Shown here one piece after another: positions 34,692 through 49,940 of a stretch of 64,000 nucleotides of DNA. Below the pieces are notes generated by a model. It did no database searches. It was not told the origin of the DNA and was given only the letters and a program-made list of their open reading frames with translations. Every line of letters starts with the position of its first letter. Within the stretch, counting starts at the first letter, position 1. Source of the DNA: Streblospio benedicti (lineage: Eukaryota > Annelida > Polychaeta > Spionida > Spionidae); contig CM032666.1 of assembly GCA_019095985.1 (NCBI GenBank), positions 4,636,871 through 4,700,870 of the forward strand, read 5' to 3'. The position numbers and the translations under genes were made by a program.

Positions 34692-35572
34692 CAGAGATGT
34701 GAATCCCCGAGCACAAGAAATCTTAATCAATTGCTAAAAAAATCTTAATTTTCAAGGAAAAATCTTAATAATATTTGATGAAAATCTTAATAAAATCTTA
34801 AAGTTTTTACGAAGTAATATCTTACTAAATTACATATAAACAACTATCAGAGTACTATATTGTCAAATTTTCTTTTGTATTCCTCTTTAAATTTTTGCGG
34901 CATTATTATTTCTTCATATCCACAGGAGCAATCGGCAATGTTGTATTGATATTAAATCAGAATAATAATGTTCAAACTAAAATATAATATTAAAGTTAAC
35001 ACAAGAAACTAAAACATATCCAATAAATTTTCAGCGACGAATTCAAACCGCAGCATATATATAGCACTCACTGAACACATTGTAACACATTGCTGCAACA
35101 TTTTGCTTTTCTTTGGAGACAAAATCGTGAAATATCCGCCATGTTTGTGGTGGATACAATGTAGCAACATTGTTGCAACATTTTGCTTTTCCTTGAAGAC
35201 AAAATCGAATTTCCAGAAATGTCAACATGTCTCCTGAAATCAGACCACGAGGCAATGGTTGGCACCCGACTCTACTTATATTTATTGCAACGCACAAAAG
35301 ATAGTGCGAGAACGCATTTTCAATGCGCTACATGTAACTGCCGGCGTGATCCAGCCAAAAGCACTTTCGTTTTATGAAATTGAGGTTGCATTATGAACGG
35401 AAAAACTGGGTCAATGTCTGTCAAACCGCAGACACGATATTTTATGGGAAAATACATCTTTTTTTATGAAACTATCAGAATCCCGTAATAAACCTACAGC
35501 CCGGACGTAATGATTTTATAGACCTTAAAAAACGTAATTTTACGGGGGAAAAAACGTAAGTTCACATCTCTG
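34692..35572. mobile_element. hAT-like non-autonomous element nested in the outer element
   Basis: The ends CAGAGATGTGAA and TTCACATCTCTG have a flush 6-bp duplication AATATC (34686-34691 and 35573-35578). The 881-bp interior has AATCTTAAT repeats and a 32-bp word around 'CAACATTTTGCTTTTC' duplicated about 91 bp apart, but no gene. Confidence 0.8.
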
Positions 35573-36838
35573 AATATCAGTCATATGTGTCTAAAAATAG
35601 TTGAAAATAATCCAGTCCTGATAACACAAAGTTTGTTCACATAGTAACAAAATATTTTGTCGAGGTATTATCCTGCGTAGTTATCAAAATATTAGCCATT
35701 TTCTAAGATATTAAAAAATCTGCACAAATAGTTAGTGAATTATCAGTTGTACAAAATTCCATGTGACTTTTCCATGACTTTTTGACAATTCTCATTTTTC
35801 CATGACGCTTTACAACATTCCACGACTTTTCCAGATTCCGTGGGAACCCTGTGGTTCCATTAAAAGCAGAAATCACCAAAAATGACCCTTGCCAAAATTC
35901 ACAAACCACTCACTTTCCAGACCCCCCACCCCCACCTTGACACGGAGATACAAGTTATACCCCTCATCAATCATAAGACCTTCTACCTGCTGATTTCCAT
36001 GGGAAGGATCACACGATTAAAATTATTTTTTTTAATTCTGTGATACTTTTAATAAACTCATGGGATTTACGATCAGAAAAAAAACAATACTCCAATAACT
36101 TGATGTTTCAATTGCAAATACTATCAATCTAATTAACGAAAAGCGGCGCATCACTTTGCTGATAGTTCTTAAGAATCCCCCATAGATTGAAAAAATCCCC
36201 CATTAGTTTAACTTACAAGGGGGGGGTACAGTTTTTTCTTCCCAATCTCTGCATTCAAAATATGTGTTTTACTTAACATTGATGGCTGTTACGCTGATAG
36301 ACGTTGGAAAATTAAACAAATTCATCTATTTGAGGCGTGCATTCTTCATAATAGTGAAGTTCGCAGGTATGTATTAATCGCAGCCTACACAGGTCGTCTG
36401 TAAAGACTGGTCTTTTGCCCATATCTTCGTCTATTTCAATGCTAACTAAAATCCGATTACAGATTCATAATCCTCACTCAAAATTCTATTAGGAAAGTAC
36501 CTTCCTAAATGACATAGGATGAGTGATACGCGAAAATTACCTTAGAATATTAGTCGAGTTGGTCTACAATGACGCCGGAAATAGTAATGCGACTATTGAT
36601 ATTGATTAATTCTACTGCGCAACACGTCCCGCGCAACTGGGAAATGAAGAATTGTGTTGGAGAGTCATACACAATTGGTAAGTTATTAATCAAAATCCCA
36701 ATGACTGCAGTTCTACAAAAAGGAGATGATTTTCAAAGTAATATAGATCAATGAATAAATTTCAAGGAAAAATATGTTACTTCCAATCTTTAAAAATACC
36801 ATAATGAACCTTTATCCCAGAGGTAATGATTTCTACAT

Positions 36839-36935
36839 AACAGGTCTAGCACTTAGGTGATGTCACCATTTGAAAAAAAGTAAAAAGGCCAAAAAATGAG
36901 GTGACGTCATTTGTAAAGGATCCCCAACTTCCTAG
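36839..36935. mobile_element. Internally deleted relic of the Harbinger-like MITE
   Basis: It carries 'GGTCTAGCACTTAGGTGATG', then 'AAAAAGGCCAAAAAATGAGG' and 'TGACGTCATTTGT'. These words come from the two halves of the 450-bp MITE seen whole at 54577-55026. Confidence 0.55.
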
Positions 36936-37083
36936 CGCAATCACTGCATGTAAACATTTTGTATGACTTATTTACTTCACCTGTGTCAAAATATTATCTG
37001 TTAATCAGGCAAGTCGTCAACTCTATCCTAGTTCAAATTGAAACACTATTTGGAAATATCTCCCATCAAACTGCTTCTCATTT

Positions 37084-37560
37084 GATCCACTAAGCAACGA
37101 CCCGGTCCGGTAAATAATAAGTACACTTTTTAGCAATTAATTAATTAATTTTAAATATACACGAACCAGTTCATCAAAATGTCTTAGAATAAACATTCAA
37201 CCAAATAAAATATAAAACTTGCATACATTACAAGCTCTAAAGTTTATTAAATTGATAGGAAATAGCTAAATATTCTGTCACCCTATCAGTTTAGTCTGGT
37301 TACAATCGCTGTTTTTGCAGTTATAAAACGTCATTCTCTTCATGCGTTTTAGAAGTACAAGAAACAAGTAATCAGCATTTATTAAAAATGCATAAACATA
37401 TAATGCAAACATATAACAAACATATTTACAATTACAAACACCTGATTATCCCAGATTTAGAGTTAGTTTTATTAATCTTGGTGAGATTGATAAAAACCTG
37501 AACTAGTAGATCTAGTCATGTGAATTCTTTCCGATGAACTGGGTCGTGGCTAAGTGGATC
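37084..37560. mobile_element. Inverted-repeat DNA element with GATCCACT ends
   Basis: The ends 'GATCCACTAAGCAACGACCC' and the near reverse complement ending 'GGCTAAGTGGATC' are flanked on both sides by ATTT, a possible 4-bp target duplication. The 477-bp interior has no ORF. Superfamily not assigned. Confidence 0.55.
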
Positions 37561-37587
37561 ATTTGTCAACGTTTAAGAAAATAAGCA

Positions 37588-37936
37588 TTTTGTTTTGGAA
37601 TGTTCTTTTATGCTGTGTGAATATGTTCTCAATGATTTAATTTTGAATTTTTAAATTTTCTTTATTTTTATAAACGTTTTCAAACCATGTAGGTTCCTAA
37701 AATAGAAATACATTGTATTTCTATTTTAGTTTTTGACAAGGAACCTACATAATTCCTTGTCTGGTAGGGATAAGAGCGCAAGCCTTATCGCAGCCCGCCA
37801 TGGATGGTGACGGAACGAACTGAACTGAACTGAACTACATGGTTTGAAAACGTTTATAAAAAAAAAAATAATAAAAATTAAACCATCGAGAACATATTCA
37901 CACAGCATACAAGAACATTCCAAAACAAAATGAGAC
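37588..37936. mobile_element. Nested foldback element
   Basis: Outer arms of about 110 bp (37588-37700 and 37830-37936) are inverted copies sharing 'TTTTGTTTTGGAATGTTCTT' and 'CGTTTTCAAACCATGTAG'. Between them sit two further inverted pairs: ATGTAGGTTCCT with AGGAACCTACAT, and an almost uninterrupted 33-nt palindrome, CTAAAATAGAAATACA with its exact reverse complement. A (CTGAA)n word lies beside the right arm. Confidence 0.75.
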
Positions 37937-38854
37937 CAAGCGCTGTGTGCCAAATACATAGAATTTTTAGTAAGAAAATAAGCCAACGAGAACACATTTT
38001 ATAGTGGTCGGAATCGCTCCTATTATCGGCCACCGATTATGATTTGCCGATTATCGCTTTATATCTGCTAGCTGGTCAGTGAAAAAAAATTGGGAAGTAA
38101 CAATAACATTGCAATTTAATACATAGACATCAAACACGTCGAAGACTGTCCACCTACTGGTCCCACCAAAGCCTTCCACAACCGCACAATCGAATAGCGT
38201 CACCACGGGTCCATTCATGATGCGCTCGTGTCAAACCGCCTTACAAACGCGATATGATTATTAACTCTGTACTTAAAAGATGGCACTATAACACGCAAAA
38301 AAGCAATGCATATTACCCGGTAGTAGGTTTGCATAATCACTAAACAAATCTTACCGGCATAACAACACAATAAATTCGTTTTAAAGCAAAGTTTAATCAC
38401 AAAAATGCGGCACACTGGTTGATTCCGCCATCTTGTAACACCAACGCGTGCAATGTTACAGACTAAAAGTCATTTATAGGTCTCTGACCACCAACCAAAT
38501 GCTCAATCGTAATGTCAATATTATATTTAGTATTTATCTGCATAACTCAATCCCTTTATTTTGCGCAGCTAAAAGTATATATATGTGTGTTCAGTAGATG
38601 ATGCATTTTTCAGTTGCTGGGAGGAAAATCATAAGCTCATTGCCACACCCCAAGATTGCTATTGCAAGATGTGACATACATGCACACCCTTAAAATTCTC
38701 TCTAATCAAACCTTATATTGCGGGACATATACAGTATATACACGACCGCCTTATAATTGATCACATAAACAAAGCATTCAACTAATTTTATATTAAATAA
38801 CTGGCTTGACTCTTAAAATGTTCGAGAGGGAGGGGGAGGGCTGGCCGAGTGAGC

Positions 38855-39392
38855 TCAGTATCCGATTAAAGGGGGGGCTGAGCGGGCTGCAGCCAGGGGC
38901 CCCCAGAGTATAGCTAGGGCCCCCCAGATTTTGGAAAAAAAAATTATGCGAAAGCCTCTAATAATAAGGAACCCTAATAAAAGTCATTATGGGGTTCCAG
39001 ATTTAGTCAACATTTTTCCTTGTACTTTTATGCAAAAGCACAAAAACAGAACAAGCCCCAAGTATATATATTTTCAGGGGCCCCAAGTTATGTGAAATAT
39101 GTTAATCAACCCAAAGCCTCAAATAACAAGGGGCCCTAGTACACATTAATATGGGGCCCCAGACTTTGCCAACATTTTTACATATATTTTGTTTTTATGC
39201 GAAAGCACCAAAACATAAGCCCCAAGTATATTTTTCAGAGGTCTCATAAAATGTCGCGATTCACGACAAAAGGCCCCACATTGACTCACAGCCCGGGGCC
39301 CCACTAAACCTTAATCGGGCACTGAGTGGGCTGCATTAGCTGCAACCAGGTGCCCTCAATATTTCCAATATTTATTGGGGCTCAATAAATAT
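38855..39392 (+). repeat. GGCCCC-rich repeat, left of the LINE
   Basis: At least two degenerate units of about 230 bp share 'GGGGCCCCA', 'GCCAACATTTTTAC', 'AAGCCCCAAGTATAT' and 'CCACTAAACC'. A related unit continues at 42167-42430 on the other side of the LINE, so the LINE appears to have landed inside this repeat. Confidence 0.6.
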
Positions 39393-42166
39393 ATTTACAG
39401 GACCCAGGTTGAAAGGCGTGACAGGGACGATTCCTATGGTGGAGTATTCATTGCAGCAAAGAGCGATCTCATCCTGGATAGACTACCAGAACTTGAGACA
39501 GACTGTGAGATTCTGTGGTGCAAACTTGACTTGAGAGGATCCAAGACACTGTACGTGGGGGCATATTATAATATTATAGGCCACACGAAGGAGACGAAGC
39601 CAGCCTTACTCAGCTTGAAGCTTCACTGGCTCGCATCGGCCCAAACAAAAATATCCTCCTGGCTGGTGATTTCAACTTTCCAGGCTGGGATTGGAAGAAC
39701 CACGTAGTCAAGCCATGCAAGTACCCAACACTACATCATCAGTTTGGGGAGTTGTTAGACGACATGAGTCTAAAACAGTTGATTGTGAGTCCCACACGTG
39801 GCCCAAACACCCTGGATCTTGTTCTGTGCTCCAACCCAACCAGATGTGAGAAGGTGAGAGTCATCCCTGGCATCTCTGACCACGATATCCCATTAGTAGA
39901 ATACGATGCTAGGCCTATTCGCCACAAACAGAAGAAGAGAGAGGTCCCACTCTACAGCAGGGCACGCTGGGACAGCTTTGGTCAACTGCTCCAGAAAGTT
40001 ACCACACACATGGACGACGTCTACACAAGCTCCAGTGTAGATGACTTGTGGGACATGTTTAAGGGCGCTGTGAGGAAAGGGATAACCGACCATATCCCAC
40101 ACAAGATGTGTAAGCAACGAGACCAGTTACCATGGGTCACCCCAACCATCAGAAGGCTGATCAGAAAAAGAGATAGAATTTGGAAGAAGAGCCGAAAAGA
40201 TGAGAGGTACAGAGACAGAGCAAAGGCGGTGAAACACCAGCTGCAGAAGGAGATGAGACAGGCCTATTGGACACACTTAGAGACAATTCTAACACCAGGA
40301 GAAGAGGCAGGAGAACGCCGCTGCATGAAGAAGTTCTGGTCGTTTATAAAACACAGTAAGAAGGATAACATTGGAGTATCATCACTGAGAGGGAGGCATA
40401 CTAACATCAGACACCAAAGAGAAAGCAAACATCTTGAATAGACAATTGAATCCGTTTTCACCTGTGACACAGAATACCCAGCTGAACTTAAACTGCCAGA
40501 CGGAAGTTTCCCTGTCATGAGGGACATTGAGATAACTCAGCCAGGTGTGCTCAAATTGTTACAACAGCTCAACGTGCACAAGGCTCCAGGTCCAGACGGC
40601 ATCAGCCCTAGAGTACTGAAGGAGCTCTCCCATCACGTGGCGCCGATGTTGACTATGATTTTCAAGAAGTCATATCTCACTGGGACAGTACCAAAGGATT
40701 GGAGACAGGCATATGTCACCCCCATCTATAAGAAAGGGAATAAGAATGACGCCTCAAATTACCGCCCAGTGTCCTTGACTTGCATAGCCTGCAAACTCAT
40801 GGAACACATCATCACCAGCAACCTGATGGGTCATGCCAGGACACACAAAATACTCTATGAGCTACAACATGGATTCCGGGACTGCCGATCATGTGAAACA
40901 CAGCTACTCGAGTTCACAGCTGACATCACCAACAATATGCAGTGTGGCCAGCAAACTGACATCTTTATAATGGACTTCAGTAAGGCCTTCGACAAGGTCA
41001 GTCATATACGGCTCATCTTGAAGCTTCACTACTACGGGGTTCAGGGAAGGACCAATGCATGGATCCAGGCTTTTTCTCGGGGAAGGGAACAGCAGGTAGT
41101 ACTTGACGGAGAGTACTCGTACAGCGCAGAGGTGTAATCGGGCATGCCACAAGGATCTGTCATCGGGCCTTGTTTATTTCTGTATTATATTAATGACATT
41201 CATGAAAATTTGACATCTAGTGTGCGTCTCTTCGCTGATGACACCCTGGTATACCTTACCATCAGATCTGACTCTGACCGTAAAGTGCTGCAGTGTGACC
41301 TCGATCATCTAGCAGCTATGGAGGCATGATGGAAGATGGCCTTCCACCCTGAGAAATGCCAGGTCCTCCGTATCACCAGGAAACGGAAGCCATTGGACAC
41401 CAGCTATGTGCTACATGGGCACATCCTAGAAGTGGTAAGTGAGGCCAAGTATCTGGGGGTCCTCTTCACTAAGGACCTGACATGGGGTCGGCACATTTCC
41501 TGCATCACTGGCAAAGCCAACAGGACACTGGGTTTCCTCAGACGCAATCTGCGTATCAACTCACCAGAACTCAAGACCACGGCATACATAAGCCCCGTCA
41601 GGCCACTGGTTGAGTACGCTGCAACTGTATGGGACCCATATACTGACAAGGATGTAAAGGAAGTAGAGAAAATTCAGCGGAGGGCAGCGTGATATGTGCT
41701 AAACAGGAACCACCAGACCTCAAGTGTAGAATCCATGATCACACAACTACAATGGACATCACTAAAGGAGAGAAGACGGCAGGCGAGATTATACATGATG
41801 TATAAAATTCAAAACAACCTAGTAGCTGTTGATAAAGACCGTTATGTGTCCAGTGGCCCAAGGACATCCAGGAGGACTACCAATGTCCACGCCCTCTATG
41901 CACAGCAGTCAACCAAGGACTATCACCTAAAGTCCTTTTACCCCCGTACCATGAGGGACTGGAACAATCTTCCATCAGATACTGTGACAGCGCTGACCCT
42001 GGAGGAGTTCAAGTCACAGGTGGCAGGATTCTGAGTACCTGCTTTGTTTTTAGACTGCACTGTAAATTTTAACACTTTTGTTCTATTCATTGTACATGTG
42101 ACACACCAAGCCATCTTGCATAATCTTCATGTGTGAAGGCGCAAGAATATCGGAAGAAGAAGAAGA
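39393..42166 (+). mobile_element. CR1/Jockey-type LINE, 5'-truncated and degenerate
   Basis: The coding remnant starts inside the apurinic endonuclease domain ('GGVFIAAKSD', then 'GDFNFPGWDW' in another frame, then 'LDLVLCSNPTRCE' and 'ISDHDIP'). A reverse transcriptase follows, with 'HKAPGPDGISP', 'DWRQAYVTPIYKKGNK', 'NYRPVSLTC', 'MDFSKAFDKVSH', 'GMPQGSVIGPCLF' and the active site 'FADDTLVY' at about 41235. Three in-frame stops (TAA at 41135; TGA near 41327 and 41690) and about three frameshifts (near 39580, and a compensating pair in 40390-40455) disable it. The two TGA stops could be CpG decay of CGA. The tail is a short (GAA)n. The frame ends at 42034. Confidence 0.88.
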
Positions 42167-42430
42167 CCCGGCAATTTTTCCAGCATTTTTACACACACCA
42201 ATATAAAAGCCCCAACTATATATGTTTTTTTTTAAAAATAAATTGCAGCATCAATGGCTCCAAATTACATTAAAAATAGTAAACACCCCCAAATAACAAA
42301 GGCCCCCAGTGAATAATTCAGTTACAACGTTCGCAACTATTACCAAAAAGTGTTGTCTCGGGACAAAGGGCCCTACTTTGAACCACAGCCGGGGCCCCCA
42401 CTAAACCTAATCGAGCATTGTGTGTATTAC
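42167..42430 (+). repeat. GGCCCC-rich repeat, right of the LINE
   Basis: The stretch contains 'AAAGCCCCAACTATATATG', 'AACAAAGGCCCCCAGT' and 'GGGGCCCCCACTAAACCTAA', matching words left of the LINE at 38855-39392. Confidence 0.55.
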
Positions 42431-45916
<3,486 letters not shown>

Positions 45917-47367
45917 TTAGTTGATTATGTCCATCAAGAAGTACGACATAGTGATGAGGATGACGAGGAAGTTGATGATCAGGAACAGCCTGTCAATCAC
46001 TCGTGCTAGCCCCTCCCATTGCTCCTTGTTACAACAAATTATTTCATCAGCTTCAGCATCCTTCATCCTTTTCTTTATAAAATCCATCAACTCATCTGGC
46101 AGTGCATTTGCATTGCAACATAGTTTCTCAACGCCAGTTTTTTCTTCTTCAATTTTCTGTGGTTCAATAGATATTGTTTTAGTCTTCATGCACAGCAATG
46201 TTGCCAGTTTTTGCAGGAAAATGGTCTTCGCCCATTTTGGTACAGACGATTCTGGACTGTGATGATGAATATTAAGGATGAATATGGTCATGCACAAACT
46301 TATGCCAGTTATTACCATGCTAGCAACAATGAATTTTGACAGGAGTGGAAGTTTGTCTCCAGTCTGTGGAACCATGTCTGAGATCATGAGTAAGACAACC
46401 GAGTAGCCCAGAAATACTGTTATTGACAGACCAACCTGGAAACAGAAACTATAAGGAACATTTGCAATATACGAAATGTATCATAAAAATACATGTAAAT
46501 GAATGTACATCTTAAGTAACACATACTCAAAGTACGTACCTTTTCGCCAGATTCACATGGCAGAAGGAAGACCAATAGAGACATCACAGATATCAACACA
46601 CTAGGTACGAGGACATTCATTACAAGATATGCAGGCTTCCTCTTTAACACCAACGTGAACCATATCCTTGACAATATATCTATTTCGCCGTCTCCATTCA
46701 TATCCAACTCATGCAAAGTATCTCCATGAACTGATGAGTTGACTAAACCCCAAGCATTATTCTCAGGTGTCACCGTGTTTGCAAACTGAAATAACATCTC
46801 TGGTCCTGTAGATTGCAAGACAACACCATCCACGAACTGCACTGGATTCCAAAAGGTGACGTTGCAAATCTGGGTGTCGAAAGGGAAGTATATGATGTTT
46901 ATATCACACACTGTTTTCCATTTGAAATCTGGCCACCACATTACTGTTCCATTAGAATCGAGTAAAAGTTGAATCTCCGCATCCACACCCACATCATTTA
47001 CTTGCTCCACACTGTTCATCAATTTTAAGCGGGGAAACCAAATCTGTGTATTTGATAACGATAACATTCTAATGCCACCGTAATCGTTTGGATTCCACTT
47101 GAGCAATTCATCCTGCCAATACAGAATTATTTCTCCACTTGTTTCCATATTTTGTGCCTTTTCATCTATCCTGATAGAAGCAAGGTCATGCAGCATGAAA
47201 CCAACTCCTACTGTAAGTTTCTTCAGAGGTTTGATTGTGGGTTTGTTGTGTCGATTGTACGATCTAAATAAATCTTCAGTTAGACGATCTCTTTCTGTTA
47301 GAAGTGAGCATGATGTTGAGATGCATGTGTATGCTATTAGTTCCCAGAAGAACGTTGCAAATTTCAT
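45917..47367 (-). CDS. Nicotinic acetylcholine receptor-like Cys-loop subunit (non-alpha type), intact
   Basis: This is a ligand-gated ion channel subunit of the plasma membrane. Two exons (47367-46540 and 46435-45917, GT-AG, 104-bp phase-0 intron) encode 448 residues. Features: a signal peptide at about 1-20; 'TERDRLTEDLFRSYNRHNKP' at the mature start; 'LYWQDELLKWNPNDYGG' (loop D region); an exact 13-residue Cys-loop, 'CDINIIYFPFDTQIC'; M1 'YLVMNVLVPSVLISVMSLLV'; M2 'VGLSITVFLGYSVVLLM'; M3; a short cytoplasmic loop; and M4 near the C-terminus. 'GEK' before M2 and Leu at 9' fit a cation channel. The vicinal Cys pair of alpha subunits is absent, and the usual loop A 'YNN'-type motif is replaced by 'LMNSVE'. 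The intron falls exactly at the M1-M2 border. A paralogue lies at 50571-52023. The natural ligand is unknown. Confidence 0.88.
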
Positions 47368-48593
47368 TTTAAAATGATACTAGTTTGCGATATTTCCAAG
47401 ATACAAATAGGTAATTGTGTGTATAAAGATATCAACGAGTTGTACGCGCCCAGATGATGATTATCTTGCACAACTGATGGCATAAAATGATCTTTTGAAA
47501 AAATATTCCTTATTTACTGTTTCAATCCTGTAGCACCAATATCATTTAACAGTCTGTCATCCATGTGCATTAAGCACTTTTCAAACTTACTTCTATTCTA
47601 ATGGGACACCACTATCTGTTCTTAATGATTCACCTTGGTGAATCATAAATTAATAGAATTATTATTTGCTAAAACAGCAATCGATTATGGCACGTGCAAA
47701 TATGACTCCATTAGTGCCCATTTGGCTGATGATATACAGTTTTTGGCAAGGGAATACAGAATGAAGCTACATTATGAAGCACAAATATCACAAATCATTA
47801 CAAGAGATTTTATAATGGATTGACCCATTGTAGCCGGATGAATGCCTGGTTTCAGTGAACATTTCTGTCTCCAATGTTTGTGTCTGCTATGATGGATCAG
47901 TCCAATACGTGAAGCGCAGGGTTGTTCTCTTACAAGAGCATTTATAGATACCTATTGGAATCTGTCATATTGTAGTCAGCGAGACTTTCGATATTGTTGT
48001 AACATCTTCATGCGGCCAAATGAAAATCTTTGTTGGTCACATGACACCATGCTGGAGGCGGTCATGTGACAGCAGAGCCGAGTTGACAGGTAAAGTCGAG
48101 CCTTTGCAGTCGTTCATCTAGGGTTGGCGTAGACAGATATCTCTGGCCTCCAGGATCGTCCTTGTTCTTCGTGAGCCATAACTTCGAAGTCTTTCGGACT
48201 GATGGTAAAGCATGTGTCCCAGATGTGATCTCCTATACCCACAGTCACTTAACATTTCATCTCTCTCTGAGAAGTGAGATACATTTATGTCCCCAATCAA
48301 AAAGACCAAAGAGTTGACAGGTGTTTTAAACCTTCCTCGTTCATCTCAAATCCAAATTGTATCAATGCTACATCTGCTCTGGGGGTTACTATTAATTGTG
48401 TGGTACGTAGAGGTCCTTGATTTTGTAGTGAAATATTAAACATTTTTACTCAGTAAATCCGTGAAATAGTTTTCATAAATGTGACAAAAGCTTGCTAAGG
48501 TATTCAGCAGCAATATCTATATATACATACATATTTAAAAGATTGCGTCTGAGTCAAATACATGTCCCATATCAATTAACTGTTATATGTTAA

Positions 48594-49040
48594 GGGATCG
48601 TTCAGAAATGACGTCAACCATCGGGGGTAGGGTGGGGGGTGGGGGTAGCGAAAGATGATGAAAGTTGACAGGGTTTGGGGGGGGGGGGGGTCTAGCACTT
48701 GGGTGATGCCCCTTTTTGAAAAAAAAGTTTTAGTCATTTAACAGTATTTGAACTTACTTTCTGACTGACATGTTAAGTGAGGTGTTATATATCTACTAGT
48801 TGAAATCACATTGCCACGTTTGCTTTACATCCTAAATACATTTGGAAACTTATGTCTAAATTATGGACATATATATTCAAATGTATTTATATAACAGCAC
48901 AGTTAAATCAATGTTAAATGGCATCGCAAAACCATGTCATGGGGGAGGGGGGGGGGAGATGCAAAGATGACGTCACTTACCAGGAGGGGGTACTGCAAAG
49001 ATGGGGGGGGGTGGGGGGGCGTAAAAAGGCCAAAAAATGA
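48594..49040 (-). mobile_element. Harbinger-like MITE, second copy, truncated
   Basis: It is similar to the reverse complement of the MITE at 54577-55026. One end is complete: TAA then GGGATCGTTCAGAAATGACG. The body includes 'GTTGAAATCACATTGCCACG' and 'ACATGTTAAGTGAGGTGTTA'. The other end stops after 'AAAAAGGCCAAAAAATGA', without the last inverted repeat. Confidence 0.75.
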
Positions 49041-49244
49041 AATTTGAAATTTATCTATAGAAAACGATTTCACTTTCATTTCCTACATTTCTACATTTAA
49101 GTGTCCTCTTCAGAGAAATATTATTACATTATAAATGTATTACAAAATAATGAAACATAAACAAAATCTAGTCCCTTTTCTTTATTGACTAGATTTCGTT
49201 TATATTTTGTGATTTTGTAATATAATGTTATAATATTTTCAAAA

Positions 49245-49425
49245 TTCTCTCTCTCTCTCTCTCACGTCTTTTAGCAAGCATATTTCTACAAAAGATAGAT
49301 ATAGTTGAAGACAGGTTTTACAACCCTAAGCTTCCATTTGACTATATCAAGTGGCTCTGGCGGGACTCGAACTCACGACCCCAAGGTTGTGAGACCAGAA
49401 TGATACCATCATACCAAGCAGCAAG
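49245..49425 (-). mobile_element. tRNA-derived SINE
   Basis: On the minus strand a tRNA-like head has an A-box-like TGGTATGATGG and a B-box-like GAGTTCGAGTCCCGCC. It is followed by 'CACTTGATATAGTCAAATGG' and a (GA)n tail. The same body recurs at 49630, 52735 and 60005. Confidence 0.75.
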
Positions 49426-49624
49426 CTGTTAAAACGTTACACGGCTGAACCGTTGTCTCTGTAAACCCCCAGCTTACATACTCGGTCTGTTATCATCTCA
49501 AACAAGAGAGCGTGGGTTCGAATCCCACATGAGGACGAACGTTTGGGAAGGTCTTATCAGCAATTTTAGTGCCGTTGAATGATTTATATATATGAGTTTC
49601 CCAGTGCTTACGGATACATTTTCA

Positions 49625-49677
<53 letters not shown>

Positions 49678-49940
49678 TCTTTTAGCAAGCATATTTCTAC
49701 CAACGATAGACATAGCTGAAGACAGGTTTTACAGCCCCAAACTTCCATTTGACTATATCAAGTGGCCCTGGCGGGACTCGAACTCATGACCCCAAGGTTG
49801 TGAGACCAGAATGATACCATCATCCCAAGCAGCGAGCATTAGCCGCCGCGATAACAGACCAAGCATGTAAGCTGGGGGTTACAGAGACAATGGTTCAGCC
49901 GTGTAACCTTATAACCAGCTCGCTGCTTGGTATGATGTAT
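49405..49940. mobile_element. SINE cluster with inverted segments
   Basis: A second SINE copy (49630-49835, minus, with a long CT tract on the plus map) is flanked by an inverted pair of about 90 bp (49405-49498 and 49843-49939). The pair shares 'CATGTAAGCTGGGGGTTACA' and 'GGTTCAGCCGTGTAAC'. A further B-box-like word, GGGTTCGAATCCCAC, lies at about 49513. This suggests a composite or dimeric SINE. Confidence 0.6.

Larger units (their letters stand above)
34231..35851. mobile_element. hAT-like element (outer member of a nested trio)
   Basis: The ends CAGGGTTCCCAC and GTGGGAACCCTG are directly flanked by the 5-bp duplication TGGTT (34226-34230 and 35852-35856). After setting aside the two inserted elements (34303-34670 and 34692-35572), about 360 bp remain, the size of a MITE. 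Subterminal 'TTCCATGACTTTTCC' words lie in inverted orientation at both sides. Confidence 0.8.
35857..38854. other. Intergenic stretch without recognisable gene
   Basis: No protein-like ORF is seen. Mobile-element relics at 36839-36935, 37084-37560 and 37588-37936 are listed separately. The rest is unannotated AT-rich sequence. Confidence 0.55.

Noticed and set aside
49498-49560. Possible tRNA gene (GGGTTCGAATCCCAC)
   Set aside because: Only a B-box-like word is clear. No full cloverleaf could be drawn, and the context is a SINE cluster.
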